Positions 8,513 through 17,417 of a stretch of DNA of 64,000 nucleotides are shown here, in pieces (within the stretch, counting starts at the first letter, position 1; each line of letters opens with the position of its first letter). The notes below the pieces were generated by a model. The model ran no database searches, was not told where the DNA came from, and saw only the letters and a program-made list of their open reading frames with translations. A program made the position numbers and the translations under genes. Source of the stretch: an uncultured Dyadobacter sp. (GTDB lineage: Bacteria > Bacteroidota > Bacteroidia > Cytophagales > Spirosomataceae); contig NZ_CAMLSE010000010.1 of NCBI RefSeq assembly GCF_946482605.1, forward strand, positions 218,164 through 282,163, read 5' to 3'.

Positions 8513-9346
8513 TTATACACCCAATGCCTTCGCCTGGTTCCAGTAAAAGTCCATTTCATCGAGAGACATGTCCGACAGTAATTTTCCGTCAGCCTTCGAC
8601 GCCTCTTCAAGGTACTGAAAACGCCCGATAAACTTTTTATTAGTCCTTTCCAAAGCAGTTTCCGGGTTAATGTCCACAAATCTGGAATAATTGACCAATG
8701 AAAATAACAGATCCCCAAACTCCCCCTCAGCGGCTTTCCGGTCGATTACATCAGTGGTTTCGATATTGAAGTGATCTTTAAATTCCTTCAATTCCTCCTC
8801 CACCTTAGCCCAGACCTGCTGCTTCTCATCCCAGTCGAAACCAACACCACGAGCTTTCTCCTGAATCCTCATGGCCTTTACCAAAGCTGGCAAAGATGTC
8901 GGCACCCCGGCCAGAACCGATTTGTTTCCCTCTTTCAATTTCAGCTTTTCCCAATTCTGCTTAACCGCCTCCTCAGAATCCGCCACAAAATCACCATATA
9001 TATGCGGATGTCTCGAAATCAGTTTGTCGCAAATGCTATGCAGTACGTCGCGGATATCAAACTGATAATCTTTTCCTTCCTCCTGTTCAGACCCTATCCT
9101 GGCATAAAATACGATATGCAATAAAACGTCGCCGAGTTCCTTCTGAATTTCCCGGAGGTCATTGTTCAGGATGGCGTCAGAAAGTTCGTAGGTTTCTTCA
9201 ATTGTCAAATGCCTCAGACTTTCCATCGTCTGTTTCCTGTCCCAAGGGCATTGCTCCCGCAACTCATCCATGATGGTCAACAGCCGGTCGAACGCCATGA
9301 GCTGTTGCTGGCGACTTTCCGGCAGGTCTTTAAATTGTTTTTCCAT
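8513..9346 (-). CDS. mazG: MazG nucleoside triphosphate pyrophosphohydrolase
   Basis: The start at 9346 (MEKQFKDLPESRQQ) is chosen because the eight residues encoded further upstream have no family character. At 278 residues this is a two-domain MazG. The first domain has the core CPWDRKQTMESL, then IEETYELSDAI and ELGDVLLHIVFYARI, giving the EExxE...ExxD magnesium site. The second repeats the pattern with EGEFGDLLFSLVNYSRF. MazG hydrolyses NTPs to NMP and pyrophosphate, cleans the nucleotide pool and can affect ppGpp. A TATCTTTG box (plus-strand CAAAGATA, 9351-9358) ends only 4 bp before the start codon. If used as a -7 element it would give a nearly leaderless transcript, but no -33 partner is visible at the right spacing. 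Confidence 0.92.
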   Translation of the reverse strand: MEKQFKDLPESRQQQLMAFDRLLTIMDELREQCPWDRKQTMESLRHLTIEETYELSDAILNNDLREIQKELGDVLLHIVFYARIGSEQEEGKDYQFDIRDVLHSICDKLISRHPHIYGDFVADSEEAVKQNWEKLKLKEGNKSVLAGVPTSLPALVKAMRIQEKARGVGFDWDEKQQVWAKVEEELKEFKDHFNIETTDVIDRKAAEGEFGDLLFSLVNYSRFVDINPETALERTNKKFIGRFQYLEEASKADGKLLSDMSLDEMDFYWNQAKALGV

Positions 9347-9370
9347 ATAACAAAGATAAGCCGAAACCAA

Positions 9371-9853
9371 TTAATGCCCCGGAACTTCGGGTAATTTAAA
9401 GCTAGTCTGAAAGAGGTTACTAGTGCATTTAGCGATAATACGACCCTGTTCATTCACCAACTGCCCCTCCACATGGATGATATTTTTCCCAGCTCTGACA
9501 ACCGATGATTTAGCACGTAAAATATGTCCCGTGAGCGCAGGATTCAGGAAGTCGCAGTTAAGATTGACGGATGTATAGCCGAACTCCCGCCCCAATGCAT
9601 ATACCATCGTCCCTACCACATCATCCAAAATCGTAGCAGCGATACCGCCGTGAAGAGTTCCCATTGGATTACACATATCCTCCCGCACCTGGTACTCAAC
9701 TTCCATTTCCCCCTCTCCGATAGAAAGCAATTTACCATTCAACCATTTTGCCACTGGTGAAAAATGCTGGCTCATCGGCTTGCCTACCAACTCCTGAAGA
9801 AAAGTAAGACGGGTGTTTTCTGTGCGGGGATCTGTATTCGTGTGTGAGTTCAT
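9371..9853 (-). CDS. PaaI-type hotdog-fold thioesterase
   Basis: The 160-residue protein is a single hotdog domain. The signature is NPMGTLHGGIAATILDDVVG on the central helix, with the catalytic-type HGG and acidic D at the usual place of PaaI/YdiI-like acyl-CoA thioesterases. It is followed by TSVNLNCDFLNPA and IIHVEGQLVNEQGRIIAKCTSNLF. These enzymes hydrolyse acyl- or aryl-CoA esters, and the substrate cannot be read from the sequence. It lies 24 bp upstream of mazG on the same strand and may share its transcript. No functional link to mazG is evident. Confidence 0.88.
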   Translation of the reverse strand: MNSHTNTDPRTENTRLTFLQELVGKPMSQHFSPVAKWLNGKLLSIGEGEMEVEYQVREDMCNPMGTLHGGIAATILDDVVGTMVYALGREFGYTSVNLNCDFLNPALTGHILRAKSSVVRAGKNIIHVEGQLVNEQGRIIAKCTSNLFQTSFKLPEVPGH

Positions 9854-10017
9854 GGCACCATGCTGATTTAGAAAGGCTGAAAGTAATTTTTTAAAAATAG
9901 TAATTATCGTAGAAAAATATCCGCCCGGCAGGCAATGCTATGGATTTTATTGTTACGTATCGAAGGTTATTACTACCTTTACCGGAGTTTTTGCCAGAGA
10001 TAAAAGTGTACTCATAT

Positions 10018-10812
10018 ATGAATTTTACGTTATCGCAGGTCCCCGATCGCTCCCAGAAACCCAGATCAAAAGGACTTACCATGGTGATGGACAAAGGGCT
10101 CAGTGTTAGGGAAACGGAAGATATGCTGTCGATTGCATCACCTTACATTGATATCGTAAAACTTGGTTGGGCTACGTCGTTTGTAAGCCCCAATTTGGAC
10201 GAAAAGCTTGCCGTTTACAAAAGTGCCAATATTCCGGTGTATTTCGGAGGCACATTGTTCGAAGCCTTCGTGGTTAGAAACCAATTTGACGACTACCGTA
10301 AATTGCTCGATAAATATGAGTTGAGCCACGCCGAGGTTTCTGATGGTTCCATTGAAATGCCCCAGGACGTTAAATGCGAATATATTCATACGTTATCCAA
10401 GCAGGTGACGGTCCTGTCGGAAGTCGGCTCGAAAGATGAGAACAAAATCATTCCTCCGTACAAGTGGATTCAGCTGATCAAATCTGAATTGCAGGCAGGG
10501 GCGTGGAAGGTGATCGGCGAAGCCCGGGAATCAGGAAATGTGGGATTATTCCGCGCAAGTGGCGAGGTACGCCAGGGGCTTGTAGAGGAAATACTTACGG
10601 AGATCGCATTTGAGGACATGATTTGGGAGGCTCCCCAAAAATCACAACAGGTTTGGTTTGTAAAGTTACTGGGTGCTAATGTCAACCTCGGCAACATCGC
10701 ACCAAGCGAGCTCATTCCACTCGAAACAATCCGTCTCGGACTAAGAGGTGATACTTTCAATCACTTTCTGAACACCAAAACCAGGCAGAAGTGGAAAATC
10801 GATTCCAAATAA
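10018..10812 (+). CDS. Phosphosulfolactate synthase (ComA) family protein
   Basis: The ATG at 10018 starts a 264-residue protein typical of the ComA family. The extra 26 codons upstream look non-coding. Landmarks are GLTMVMDKGLSVRETEDML, YIDIVKLGWATSFV, VYFGGTLFEAFV, HAEVSDGSIEMP, VLSEVGSKDE, and VIGEARESGNVGLF, in the order expected for a TIM barrel. In methanogens ComA adds sulfite to phosphoenolpyruvate to give phosphosulfolactate, the first step of coenzyme M synthesis. Bacteroidota do not make coenzyme M, so here the product may feed sulfolactate or another sulfonate. No ComB or ComC gene is adjacent. The family is secure and the cellular role is open. Confidence 0.9.
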   Translation: MNFTLSQVPDRSQKPRSKGLTMVMDKGLSVRETEDMLSIASPYIDIVKLGWATSFVSPNLDEKLAVYKSANIPVYFGGTLFEAFVVRNQFDDYRKLLDKYELSHAEVSDGSIEMPQDVKCEYIHTLSKQVTVLSEVGSKDENKIIPPYKWIQLIKSELQAGAWKVIGEARESGNVGLFRASGEVRQGLVEEILTEIAFEDMIWEAPQKSQQVWFVKLLGANVNLGNIAPSELIPLETIRLGLRGDTFNHFLNTKTRQKWKIDSK

Positions 10813-10855
10813 TTTCAGACTAAACAAAAAATATTTGTCAACTTAAAGATTAGCT

Positions 10856-11512
10856 ATGGAATTTTTAACTCAGTTCATTGATTTCTTCCTCCATTTAGAC
10901 AAGCACCTGTTTAACATCGTTGAAGAGTATGGTACACTCACTTATGTCATTCTGTTTTTAATTGTTTTTACTGAAACAGGCCTGGTCATCATGCCTTTGC
11001 TTCCCGGGGATTCGCTGTTATTTGCTGCCGGTGCCATTGCCGCCAACGAAACCACTGGCCTGAATGTGTGGCTGATCATCATCATCCTCATCATCGCCGC
11101 TTTGCTCGGGGACAACGTCAATTACTTTATTGGAAAAACATTTGGAGGTCAGATCAAAAAACGGGAAAAGATACTATTCCTGAAAAGGGAATACCTTGAA
11201 AAAACCGAGGCGTTCTATGAAAAACACGGCGGCAGCACAGTGATTATGGCGCGGTTTATCCCGATCGTCCGCACCGTGGCTCCTTTCGTAGCAGGTGCAG
11301 GAAGTATGAATTATTCGAAATACATCATCTACTGTGTCCTGGGCGCATTACTTTGGGTACCCAGCCTGACGCTGCTTGGCTATTTCTTCGGAAATATGGA
11401 AATCGTTAAAAAGAATTTCGAGCTCGTCATTTTCGGTATCATCGGTATTTCCATTCTTCCCATGATCTTCCAATACCTGAAAAGCCGTTTCGCAAAACCA
11501 AGCGCGGCTTAG
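10856..11512 (+). CDS. DedA/SNARE-associated family membrane protein
   Basis: The 218-residue protein has the DedA pattern. A hydrophobic segment (LTYVILFLIVFTETGLVI) runs into the re-entrant PLLPGDSLLFAAG motif. A second hydrophobic stretch (VWLIIIILIIAALLGDNVNYFIG) follows, then FYEKHGGSTVIMARFIPIVR and VAGAGSMNYSKYI, and C-terminal membrane helices. The glycine-rich and arginine motif MARFIPIVRT is the functional signature. DedA proteins act in the inner membrane as lipid scramblases or proton-coupled undecaprenyl-phosphate/phosphatidylethanolamine translocases. It starts 43 bp after the comA-like gene, so co-transcription is likely. The transcript ends at the terminator 11571-11614. Confidence 0.93.
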   Translation: MEFLTQFIDFFLHLDKHLFNIVEEYGTLTYVILFLIVFTETGLVIMPLLPGDSLLFAAGAIAANETTGLNVWLIIIILIIAALLGDNVNYFIGKTFGGQIKKREKILFLKREYLEKTEAFYEKHGGSTVIMARFIPIVRTVAPFVAGAGSMNYSKYIIYCVLGALLWVPSLTLLGYFFGNMEIVKKNFELVIFGIIGISILPMIFQYLKSRFAKPSAA

Positions 11513-11513
11513 G

Positions 11514-11660
11514 ACTTCGGCTATCGGCGCTCGGCCGTCGGCTTGTTTCCAGGGATATTGAATTAAGTATAAAAAGATAAGGCGTTGCAGGTGAATGCAA
11601 CGCCTTATCTTTTTACTATAATAAAAAAAGTTCGATTGCCGATAGCCGACAGCCGAAGTA
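11514..11660. repeat. Imperfect inverted repeat flanking the dedA/guaB terminator
   Basis: ACTTCGGCTATCGGC at 11514-11528 and the segment GCCGATAGCCGACAGCCGAAGT at 11638-11659 are inverted copies, the second carrying an extra 7 bp (CGACAGC-type) unit. A further CGGCCGTCGGC lies at 11532-11542. These GC-rich CGGC(T/C)NTCGGC motifs surround the central terminator and form a nested palindrome of about 147 bp. It is probably an extragenic palindromic element, though no second copy was seen in this window. Confidence 0.6.
11571..11614. terminator. Bidirectional terminator between dedA and guaB
   Basis: A perfect 19-bp stem (11571-11589 with 11596-11614) with a 6-base loop GGTGAA has A5 at its 5' side and T5 at its 3' side, so it can terminate transcription in both directions. 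It lies between the convergent ends of dedA (plus) and guaB (minus). Confidence 0.95.
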
Positions 11661-11663
11661 CTC

Positions 11664-13136
11664 CTACGATCTCGAATAGTTTGGTGCTTCCTTCTGGATC
11701 ATGATATCGTGGGGATGACTTTCCTTCACACCTGCCGATGTAATTTTGACAAACTGCGCATTTTGCAGTGATTCAATGCTGCCTGCGCCGCAATAGCCCA
11801 TACCAGCTTTCAAACCTCCAACCATCTGGTAAACGATCTCGGAAACCTTGCCTTTGAACGGTACGCGGCCCACGATACCTTCGGGAACGAGTTTCTTCAC
11901 ATCGTCCTCCGCATCCTGGAAGTAACGGTCTTTGGAACCATCTTCCATAGCCTCCACCGATCCCATTCCGCGGTAAGCTTTAAACTTGCGACCTTCGTAA
12001 ATCACAACCTCACCCGGAGCTTCGTCGCTACCGGCGAGCATCGAACCTATCATGATTGTGCTTGCACCACCGGCCAATGCTTTGGTCATATCACCCGAGA
12101 AACGGATACCCCCATCGGCGATGACCGGAACGCCTGTACCTTTCAGCCCTTCTGCTGCCCACATAACGGCGGTCAGTTGAGGAACACCGATACCCGCGAT
12201 AATGCGGGTTGTGCAGATACTACCAGGACCCACGCCCACTTTCACCGCGTCCGCGCCGGCGTCAGCCAATGCTTTGGCCGCTTCGCCTGTCGCGACGTTA
12301 CCAGCGATCACATCGAGCTTAGGAAATGCTGCTTTGATGGATTTCAATGCGTCGATAACACCTCTCGAATGTCCGTGCGCAGTGTCGAGGCTTACTACAT
12401 CAACACCTGCTTTTACCAATGCTTCAACACGTTTCAGCACGTCGGGTGTAACGCCGATAGCTGCACCTACCCGTAGGCGACCGTATTCGTCTTTACACGC
12501 ATTAGGATGTGATTTGCGTTTCAGGATGTCTTTGTAGGTGATCAGGCCCGTCAGACGATACTCTGAATCTACGATCGGTAGTTTTTCAATTTTGTACTCT
12601 TGCAGGATTTTCTCCGCATCGTCCAGTGAAAGTCCTTCCGAAGCAGTAATGAGCTTGTCCTTCGTCATGATCTCAGTCACCGGCTTGCTCATTTCGCGTT
12701 CAAAACGAAGGTCGCGATTGGTAAGGATACCTACCAGCTTGTGATCTTTGTCTATGACTGGGATACCTCCGATCTTGAACTCGCGCATGATTTGGTGCGC
12801 CTCTCCAAGCGTCGCAGTGTCGAGCAACGTAATCGGATCGAGGATCATACCACTTTCCGATCTCTTTACTTTCCTCACCTGCTCAGCTTGCGCTTCCAGG
12901 CTCATATTTTTATGGATTATTCCGAGACCACCTTCCTGCGCCATAGCAATGGCCAGCTCAAACTCTGTCACCGTATCCATAGCAGCTGAAACAATAGGAA
13001 TGTTCAACTCGATGTTGCGGGTCAGCTTGGTTTTAGTTGTTGTGTCACGAGGCAGGACTTCTGAGTAACCAGGGATTAACAGAACGTCGTCGTAAGTGAG
13101 TGCCTCGAAGAGGACTTTGGATGGGTCTGTGCTCAT
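11664..13136 (-). CDS. guaB: Inosine-5'-monophosphate dehydrogenase
   Basis: The 490-residue length and every landmark fit IMPDH, the enzyme that oxidises IMP to XMP with NAD in the committed step of guanine nucleotide synthesis. The N-terminal TIM-barrel part begins [19 protein letters not shown]. Two CBS domains follow at about residues 95-210 ([19 protein letters not shown] among them). The catalytic loop is [18 protein letters not shown] with the nucleophilic cysteine. [20 protein letters not shown] and [16 protein letters not shown] then complete the phosphate site and flap. The gene stands alone on the minus strand, between a -7 promoter element at 13165-13172 and the bidirectional terminator. 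Confidence 0.97.
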   Translation of the reverse strand: MSTDPSKVLFEALTYDDVLLIPGYSEVLPRDTTTKTKLTRNIELNIPIVSAAMDTVTEFELAIAMAQEGGLGIIHKNMSLEAQAEQVRKVKRSESGMILDPITLLDTATLGEAHQIMREFKIGGIPVIDKDHKLVGILTNRDLRFEREMSKPVTEIMTKDKLITASEGLSLDDAEKILQEYKIEKLPIVDSEYRLTGLITYKDILKRKSHPNACKDEYGRLRVGAAIGVTPDVLKRVEALVKAGVDVVSLDTAHGHSRGVIDALKSIKAAFPKLDVIAGNVATGEAAKALADAGADAVKVGVGPGSICTTRIIAGIGVPQLTAVMWAAEGLKGTGVPVIADGGIRFSGDMTKALAGGASTIMIGSMLAGSDEAPGEVVIYEGRKFKAYRGMGSVEAMEDGSKDRYFQDAEDDVKKLVPEGIVGRVPFKGKVSEIVYQMVGGLKAGMGYCGAGSIESLQNAQFVKITSAGVKESHPHDIMIQKEAPNYSRS

Positions 13137-13164
13137 AGCAAATAAACGATTGTTATTTGCCGGG

Positions 13165-13172
13165 CAAAATTA
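13165..13172 (-). promoter_or_regulatory. Putative guaB promoter, -7 element
   Basis: The minus strand reads TAATTTTG, an exact match to the Bacteroidota TAnnTTTG -7 consensus, 28 bp before the guaB start codon. No clear TTG is present at the -33 distance, so the call rests on one element. Confidence 0.5.
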
Positions 13173-13211
13173 AAAATAAGTTTGGAGTAAATAAAATAAA
13201 TTGCACTTTTT

Positions 13212-14528
13212 TTATGATACCAACACCCTGACCTTTTTAATCCGCTTCTTATCTGCGGATTGCACTTTGAAGGTAACTTCACGGTGAGTTGCGATTTCAC
13301 CTGTCCGGGGCAAACGTGAAAACAATTCCAGGAGTAGCCCGGCGAGCGATTCGCTGTTTCCTCTCACCTCATCGAAATAATCGGTCTCGATGTTCAGGAT
13401 ACGGCAGAGATCATTGATCAGCACCTTTCCTTCGAAAACATAGGTATTCTCGTCCACCTGCGTGTAGTTGACCTCCTCGTCTTCGTCATACTCATCATTG
13501 ATATCCCCGAAAATCTCTTCGATAATGTCTTCCAGCGTGATCAATCCGCTGGTACCGCCGTATTCGTCCACTACAATGGCCATATGGACGCGCCTGTTCT
13601 GAAAGTCCTTCATCAAATCATCCAGGCGTTTGCTTTCCGGAATAAAATAAGCCGGCCGCAGCAACTTCTGCCAGTTGAAATGTTCGTCGAGATGGATATG
13701 CGGAAGCAGGTCCTTTACATTCAAAATACCCTCCACGTGATCCAGATCATCCCTGAAAACCGGAACACGGGAGTAGCCCGACTTGTTGATCCGATCCATG
13801 AGTTCATGGAAATCCAGTTCGATATCGAAAGCTGTGATCTGCAGACGCGCCTGCATTGCTTTGCGCGCATTCGTCTGACGGAAATTGGCCAAGCCGCGCA
13901 GCAGGTCCGTTTCTTCCTCGCTCTCGGCCTTTGCTTCCAGCATCTCGGTTGTTATTTCCGCACCCTCCGGCGTCAATATGCCCAAAGAATAACCGAGCTT
14001 CATAATAGGCTGTGTGAGCGGTTTGCAGATCCGGATCAAAAACTGGGTAAGGCCGGCTATCCTGGGAATAAATTCATGTGCTTTCCGCGCACTGTTATAA
14101 CGGACCAGCGCATCGAGCCAGATCCAAACCACCAGAAAGGCTAAAACGGCCCAGCGGACCGCTTCAAGGGAGCCGGCCTGCATGTGTAACCATGCAAATC
14201 GTGCCGCCAGCAACAAGGTCATTAAGGTAATTCCCCTTTGTACCAGAGAAAGCGCCAGCTGTTGAATGCGGGAAGGCAATTGGCTTTCGCCTTCATGCTT
14301 GCGGTCCCAGGGGTTTTCCATCGCGCCAGAAGCCGCATATGCAGCACGTACACCCGATAAAAAAAGGGAAATAAAAAAAAGAAGGATGACGAGAATAACG
14401 TCGTAAGGTGCAAGGAAGTCAACCGGTAAGATTACCCCGGCCAGAGTGATGTGCGTACTTTTCTGGGGAATAACCATCCCCTTACGCGTTCGGGAAAGGG
14501 GATCTTCGCCGTCTTCAGTTTCTTTCAC
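13212..14528 (-). CDS. gldE: GldE-like CorC/HlyC-family membrane protein with CBS pair
   Basis: The 438-residue protein has an N-terminal membrane part (VILVILLFFISLFLSGVRAAYAASG and two further hydrophobic stretches to about residue 155). A CBS pair follows at about residues 215-330 (SGYSRVPVFRDDLDHVEGILNVKD and HMAIVVDEYGGTSGLITLEDI). A C-terminal CorC/HlyC transporter-associated domain begins near ENTYVFEGKVLINDL. This is the layout of GldE, a membrane protein tied to gliding and type IX secretion in Flavobacterium, and of general CorC/HlyC proteins. The order gldE next to ssb and near mutY and HU is conserved in Bacteroidota as I recall, which favours GldE. The gldD lipoprotein gene often found beside it is not present here; guaB follows instead. 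Confidence 0.82.
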   Translation of the reverse strand: MKETEDGEDPLSRTRKGMVIPQKSTHITLAGVILPVDFLAPYDVILVILLFFISLFLSGVRAAYAASGAMENPWDRKHEGESQLPSRIQQLALSLVQRGITLMTLLLAARFAWLHMQAGSLEAVRWAVLAFLVVWIWLDALVRYNSARKAHEFIPRIAGLTQFLIRICKPLTQPIMKLGYSLGILTPEGAEITTEMLEAKAESEEETDLLRGLANFRQTNARKAMQARLQITAFDIELDFHELMDRINKSGYSRVPVFRDDLDHVEGILNVKDLLPHIHLDEHFNWQKLLRPAYFIPESKRLDDLMKDFQNRRVHMAIVVDEYGGTSGLITLEDIIEEIFGDINDEYDEDEEVNYTQVDENTYVFEGKVLINDLCRILNIETDYFDEVRGNSESLAGLLLELFSRLPRTGEIATHREVTFKVQSADKKRIKKVRVLVS

Positions 14529-14657
14529 AAAAATTCAGGAAATTTTCACTTTAAGATTTCTATAAGATAAATGTAGCGAATCCCGCTCAAAAACAGCATC
14601 AATTTTACAATTAATCCGTTTTCAAGACTGATTCGCCACATTACTTATCGGACTGTG

Positions 14658-15137
14658 TCAGAACGGCAGATCGTCGTCGTCGCTGCTGCCAGCTGCCATC
14701 GATGGAGGTATCGGATCCGAAGGCCGGGGTGCATTATTGCCCCTTGGTGCATTGTTCGGCTGCTGTTGGCCCTGATTATAGTCACCTCCTGAACTGGTCC
14801 CCGAAGGCCCACCGAGCAATGTCATACTGTTGGCACGAATCGTTACTCCAGTTCGTTGCTGCCCCTCTTTATCCGTCCATGTGTCTGTACGAATGCGCCC
14901 CTCGATATAAACCTGGTTTCCCTTTTTTAGATATTTCTCAGCTACTTTGGCAAGGCCCTCCCAAAGCTCGATCCGGTGCCATTCTGTATTATCGACCCTT
15001 TCGCCATTTTTGTTGGTATAGGTCTCCGTGGTGGCTATGTTGAACTTCGCTACTGCCGAGCCGCTTTCCAGATAACGTACTTCCGGGTCACTACCCAGAT
15101 TTCCAATTAGTATGACTTTGTTAACGCTTCCTGCCAT
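14658..15137 (-). CDS. ssb: Single-stranded DNA-binding protein
   Basis: The 159-residue protein begins MAGSVNKVILIGNLGSDPEV, the standard start of the OB fold of SSB. It continues with FNIATTETYTNKNGERVDNT, EWHRIELWEGLAKVAEKYL and YIEGRIRTDTWTDKEG. A glycine/asparagine/glutamine-rich linker follows from about residue 110. The C-terminal tip is DDDDLPF, the acidic peptide that recruits replication and repair partners. It lies 129 bp upstream of gldE on the same strand, the order seen in other Bacteroidota. The start is unambiguous. Confidence 0.97.
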   Translation of the reverse strand: MAGSVNKVILIGNLGSDPEVRYLESGSAVAKFNIATTETYTNKNGERVDNTEWHRIELWEGLAKVAEKYLKKGNQVYIEGRIRTDTWTDKEGQQRTGVTIRANSMTLLGGPSGTSSGGDYNQGQQQPNNAPRGNNAPRPSDPIPPSMAAGSSDDDDLPF

Positions 15138-15203
15138 GATTTTTTATTGTGGATTTTGTTTGTTGCAGTTTTAAATATAGGAATATTAAATGAAATGCTT
15201 TCC

Positions 15204-16409
15204 CTAAATATCCTGCTCCGTAATTTTCCCGGTAGCCTTATCTTTCAGTATTAGCTTATTACGACCGTCGTGCGTTACTTCCTGCTTGATGAGGTAATGC
15301 GTTTCATTGTAAGAAACATAGTTGGAAGGCTTCGTTACCCCTTCCCTGCCACGCCAGACCGGCAATTCCACTTTTTCCCAAAGTTTGGATTTCGCAGATC
15401 TGTATGCCGCGTCGATCACCGCATTGACGATATAGCCATCGTAGAATGTCTCCGCAGGCTCTGTTCCCTTTTCAGCAGCGTTGAACATGTCCGTAAACAT
15501 GTGATTATACCCTAAATCGTTTACCTCGTCGCCCACCGGAAACAACCAACCTGTATTGCTTTCTGCCTTTTCGGCCACATACTCTTCCCCGGCTCCGTCC
15601 GGGTTCTTCCCGGTCGTAAACATTTCAAAACCGGTGCGAAGAAAGTTATTGATCCAGATGGTCCCTTCCGTGCCCATCACCTCATCCCTCAAATCCATCC
15701 CTCCCCTGAACGTCCAGCTTACCTCAAACTGCCCGATGGCTCCATTTTCATATTTCACCAATGCAATCGCATGATCTTCCGCATCGATCGGCTTCACCTG
15801 CGTGTCCGCCCAGCACATCACTTCCACCGGCTTAATGTCCTTTCCTATAAAATTCCGGGATATTTCAATGCAATGGCACCCCAGATCCAGAATGCAGCCG
15901 CCCCCCGCCTGTTCTATATCCCAAAACCATTCGCTATGCGGCCCTGGGTGCGCCTCCCTCGACTTGGCCCAAATAATTCGACCCAGTGAGCCATTTTTAA
16001 CACTTTCCAGGGATTTTAAAAACTTAGGCGTGTAGCAGAGATCTTCCAGATAGCCTGCAAATATCCCAGCCTCTTCCACCGCCTTCATCATACGCAAGGC
16101 CTCTTCCCCATTACGGCCCAATGGTTTCGTTGATACCACCGCCTTCTTGTGTTTCGCGCAAAGCAGGACTGCCTCTTCATGAATATTATTAGGCAACGCA
16201 ATACAAACCATATTCACGTCGGGATGAGCGATAACTTCTTCCATATCCGACGACCAGAAGTCGCAACCATAGTCTGTCGCGAACTTACGGGCACTTTCCT
16301 CCCGCCGCGCGTAAATGGCAACCACCCGATCGCGGCTGCGTTGGCCGTGAATGGATTCTGCATAAAAACGTCCGATAAAGCCGGACCCAAGCATGGCTAT
16401 CTTCTGCAT
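15204..16409 (-). CDS. Gfo/Idh/MocA family oxidoreductase
   Basis: The 401-residue protein has an N-terminal Rossmann fold (KIAMLGSGFIGRFYAESIHG), the EKP-like segment in the variant form VVSTKPLGRNGEEAL, and a C-terminal alpha/beta domain with AGGGCILDLGCHCIEISRNFIG. The usual EKP lysine is kept (STKPLG) although the glutamate is replaced by threonine. Such enzymes use NAD(P) to oxidise or reduce sugars, inositols and related compounds. There is no signal peptide, so it is cytoplasmic. It follows the PhyH-family gene by 43 bp and is probably co-transcribed from the promoter at 17337-17366. The pair may modify one small substrate in two oxidation steps. The substrate is unknown. Confidence 0.88.
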   Translation of the reverse strand: MQKIAMLGSGFIGRFYAESIHGQRSRDRVVAIYARREESARKFATDYGCDFWSSDMEEVIAHPDVNMVCIALPNNIHEEAVLLCAKHKKAVVSTKPLGRNGEEALRMMKAVEEAGIFAGYLEDLCYTPKFLKSLESVKNGSLGRIIWAKSREAHPGPHSEWFWDIEQAGGGCILDLGCHCIEISRNFIGKDIKPVEVMCWADTQVKPIDAEDHAIALVKYENGAIGQFEVSWTFRGGMDLRDEVMGTEGTIWINNFLRTGFEMFTTGKNPDGAGEEYVAEKAESNTGWLFPVGDEVNDLGYNHMFTDMFNAAEKGTEPAETFYDGYIVNAVIDAAYRSAKSKLWEKVELPVWRGREGVTKPSNYVSYNETHYLIKQEVTHDGRNKLILKDKATGKITEQDI

Positions 16410-16452
16410 AAAGGCTATTTAAGATTAAGGTTTGTTCAGGAACTGTATTCTG

Positions 16453-17310
16453 TTATTTGGTTTTCACTTCGTTCTCCCAGCCAGTCGTTTTCAATGCGGG
16501 ATCATCTTCTTTTTTGAGAAAGTCCACATTACCAAATGCCTCTGCATTCCATTCCATCAAAGCGTGATCCGGCACGATGGATACCGGTACACGCCACGAA
16601 TTGGACGTTTCGCTGTAAGCGATGTTGGATTGGGAGTTGTAACAGGATATAAGCGACCACCTTGGATGGTCCGACAAGTTGGCCTCGGACCGATGCATTA
16701 AGTTGCTATGGAAAAACAATGCATCACCGGGCTCGATTTCGCAGTACACCAGATCCATTGTTTTCAATGCATGGTTCACCATTTCCATGTCCGCGCCCAC
16801 CTGCTCGCCAGCGAACCCGTGATTGACGCGGCCCATTTTGTGAGATCCTTTGATTACCTGCAGGCAGCCGTTTTCCCGATTCGCCGGTGTAAGCGCGATC
16901 ATGACGCTCATGAGCTGGTCCGGAAAAATGAATTGATTTTTATACCAATAACCATAGTCCTGATGCCACTCCCAGGCACCGCCCACTTTGGGCTCCTTTT
17001 GCATTAGTTTCGTATGAAAATGGCAAACCGGACTTTCCTCCTGCAAAAGCTGCCACACGGAATTGACCATCCGTTCGCTACGGATCAGGTAACCAAATAC
17101 GTCGTCTCTCGGTGTAAACCACAGCGATAGTTTGGTTTTCTTCCCCGACTGATCGTTCAGGTCCATCGCATTCTTCTGCATGACCGAATTTTCCAGCGCC
17201 GTATGATACAATTTATCTATCTCCTCGGCTGAGAACAGGCCTTTAACGACCAGATAACCATCGCGGTTATAGTCTGCAACCTGACCTGAGTTTAAATTGA
17301 AATTACCCAT
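16453..17310 (-). CDS. Phytanoyl-CoA dioxygenase (PhyH) family protein
   Basis: The 285-residue protein fits the PhyH group of Fe(II)/2-oxoglutarate oxygenases. It starts VADYNRDGYLVVKGLFSAEEID. The iron ligands appear in EWHQDYGYW (H-x-D) and in DALFFHSNLMHRSEANLSDHPRW (distal His and the arginine that holds 2-oxoglutarate). NGCLQVIKGSHKMGR lies between them. Members hydroxylate diverse small molecules, and only some act on acyl-CoA. It is the first gene of a two-gene unit with a Gfo/Idh oxidoreductase, inserted between ssb and mutY. A two-element promoter lies just upstream. Confidence 0.9.
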   Translation of the reverse strand: MGNFNLNSGQVADYNRDGYLVVKGLFSAEEIDKLYHTALENSVMQKNAMDLNDQSGKKTKLSLWFTPRDDVFGYLIRSERMVNSVWQLLQEESPVCHFHTKLMQKEPKVGGAWEWHQDYGYWYKNQFIFPDQLMSVMIALTPANRENGCLQVIKGSHKMGRVNHGFAGEQVGADMEMVNHALKTMDLVYCEIEPGDALFFHSNLMHRSEANLSDHPRWSLISCYNSQSNIAYSETSNSWRVPVSIVPDHALMEWNAEAFGNVDFLKKEDDPALKTTGWENEVKTK

Positions 17311-17336
17311 GAACTGTCGTAGTTAAGTGTTTAGTA

Positions 17337-17366
17337 CAAAAATATATTACTTAAAACACAATTCAA
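17337..17366 (-). promoter_or_regulatory. Promoter of the PhyH-Gfo/Idh pair
   Basis: Read on the minus strand, TTG (plus-strand CAA at 17364-17366) is followed after 19 bp by TATTTTTG (plus-strand 17337-17344). Spacing and both elements match the TTG-N17..23-TAnnTTTG consensus of Bacteroidota. It ends 26 bp before the PhyH start codon. Confidence 0.65.
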
Positions 17367-17417
17367 GCCATTCCCATTCACCATTTCAACCGGCACTTCT
17401 GGTCAATGACGCGGAGG

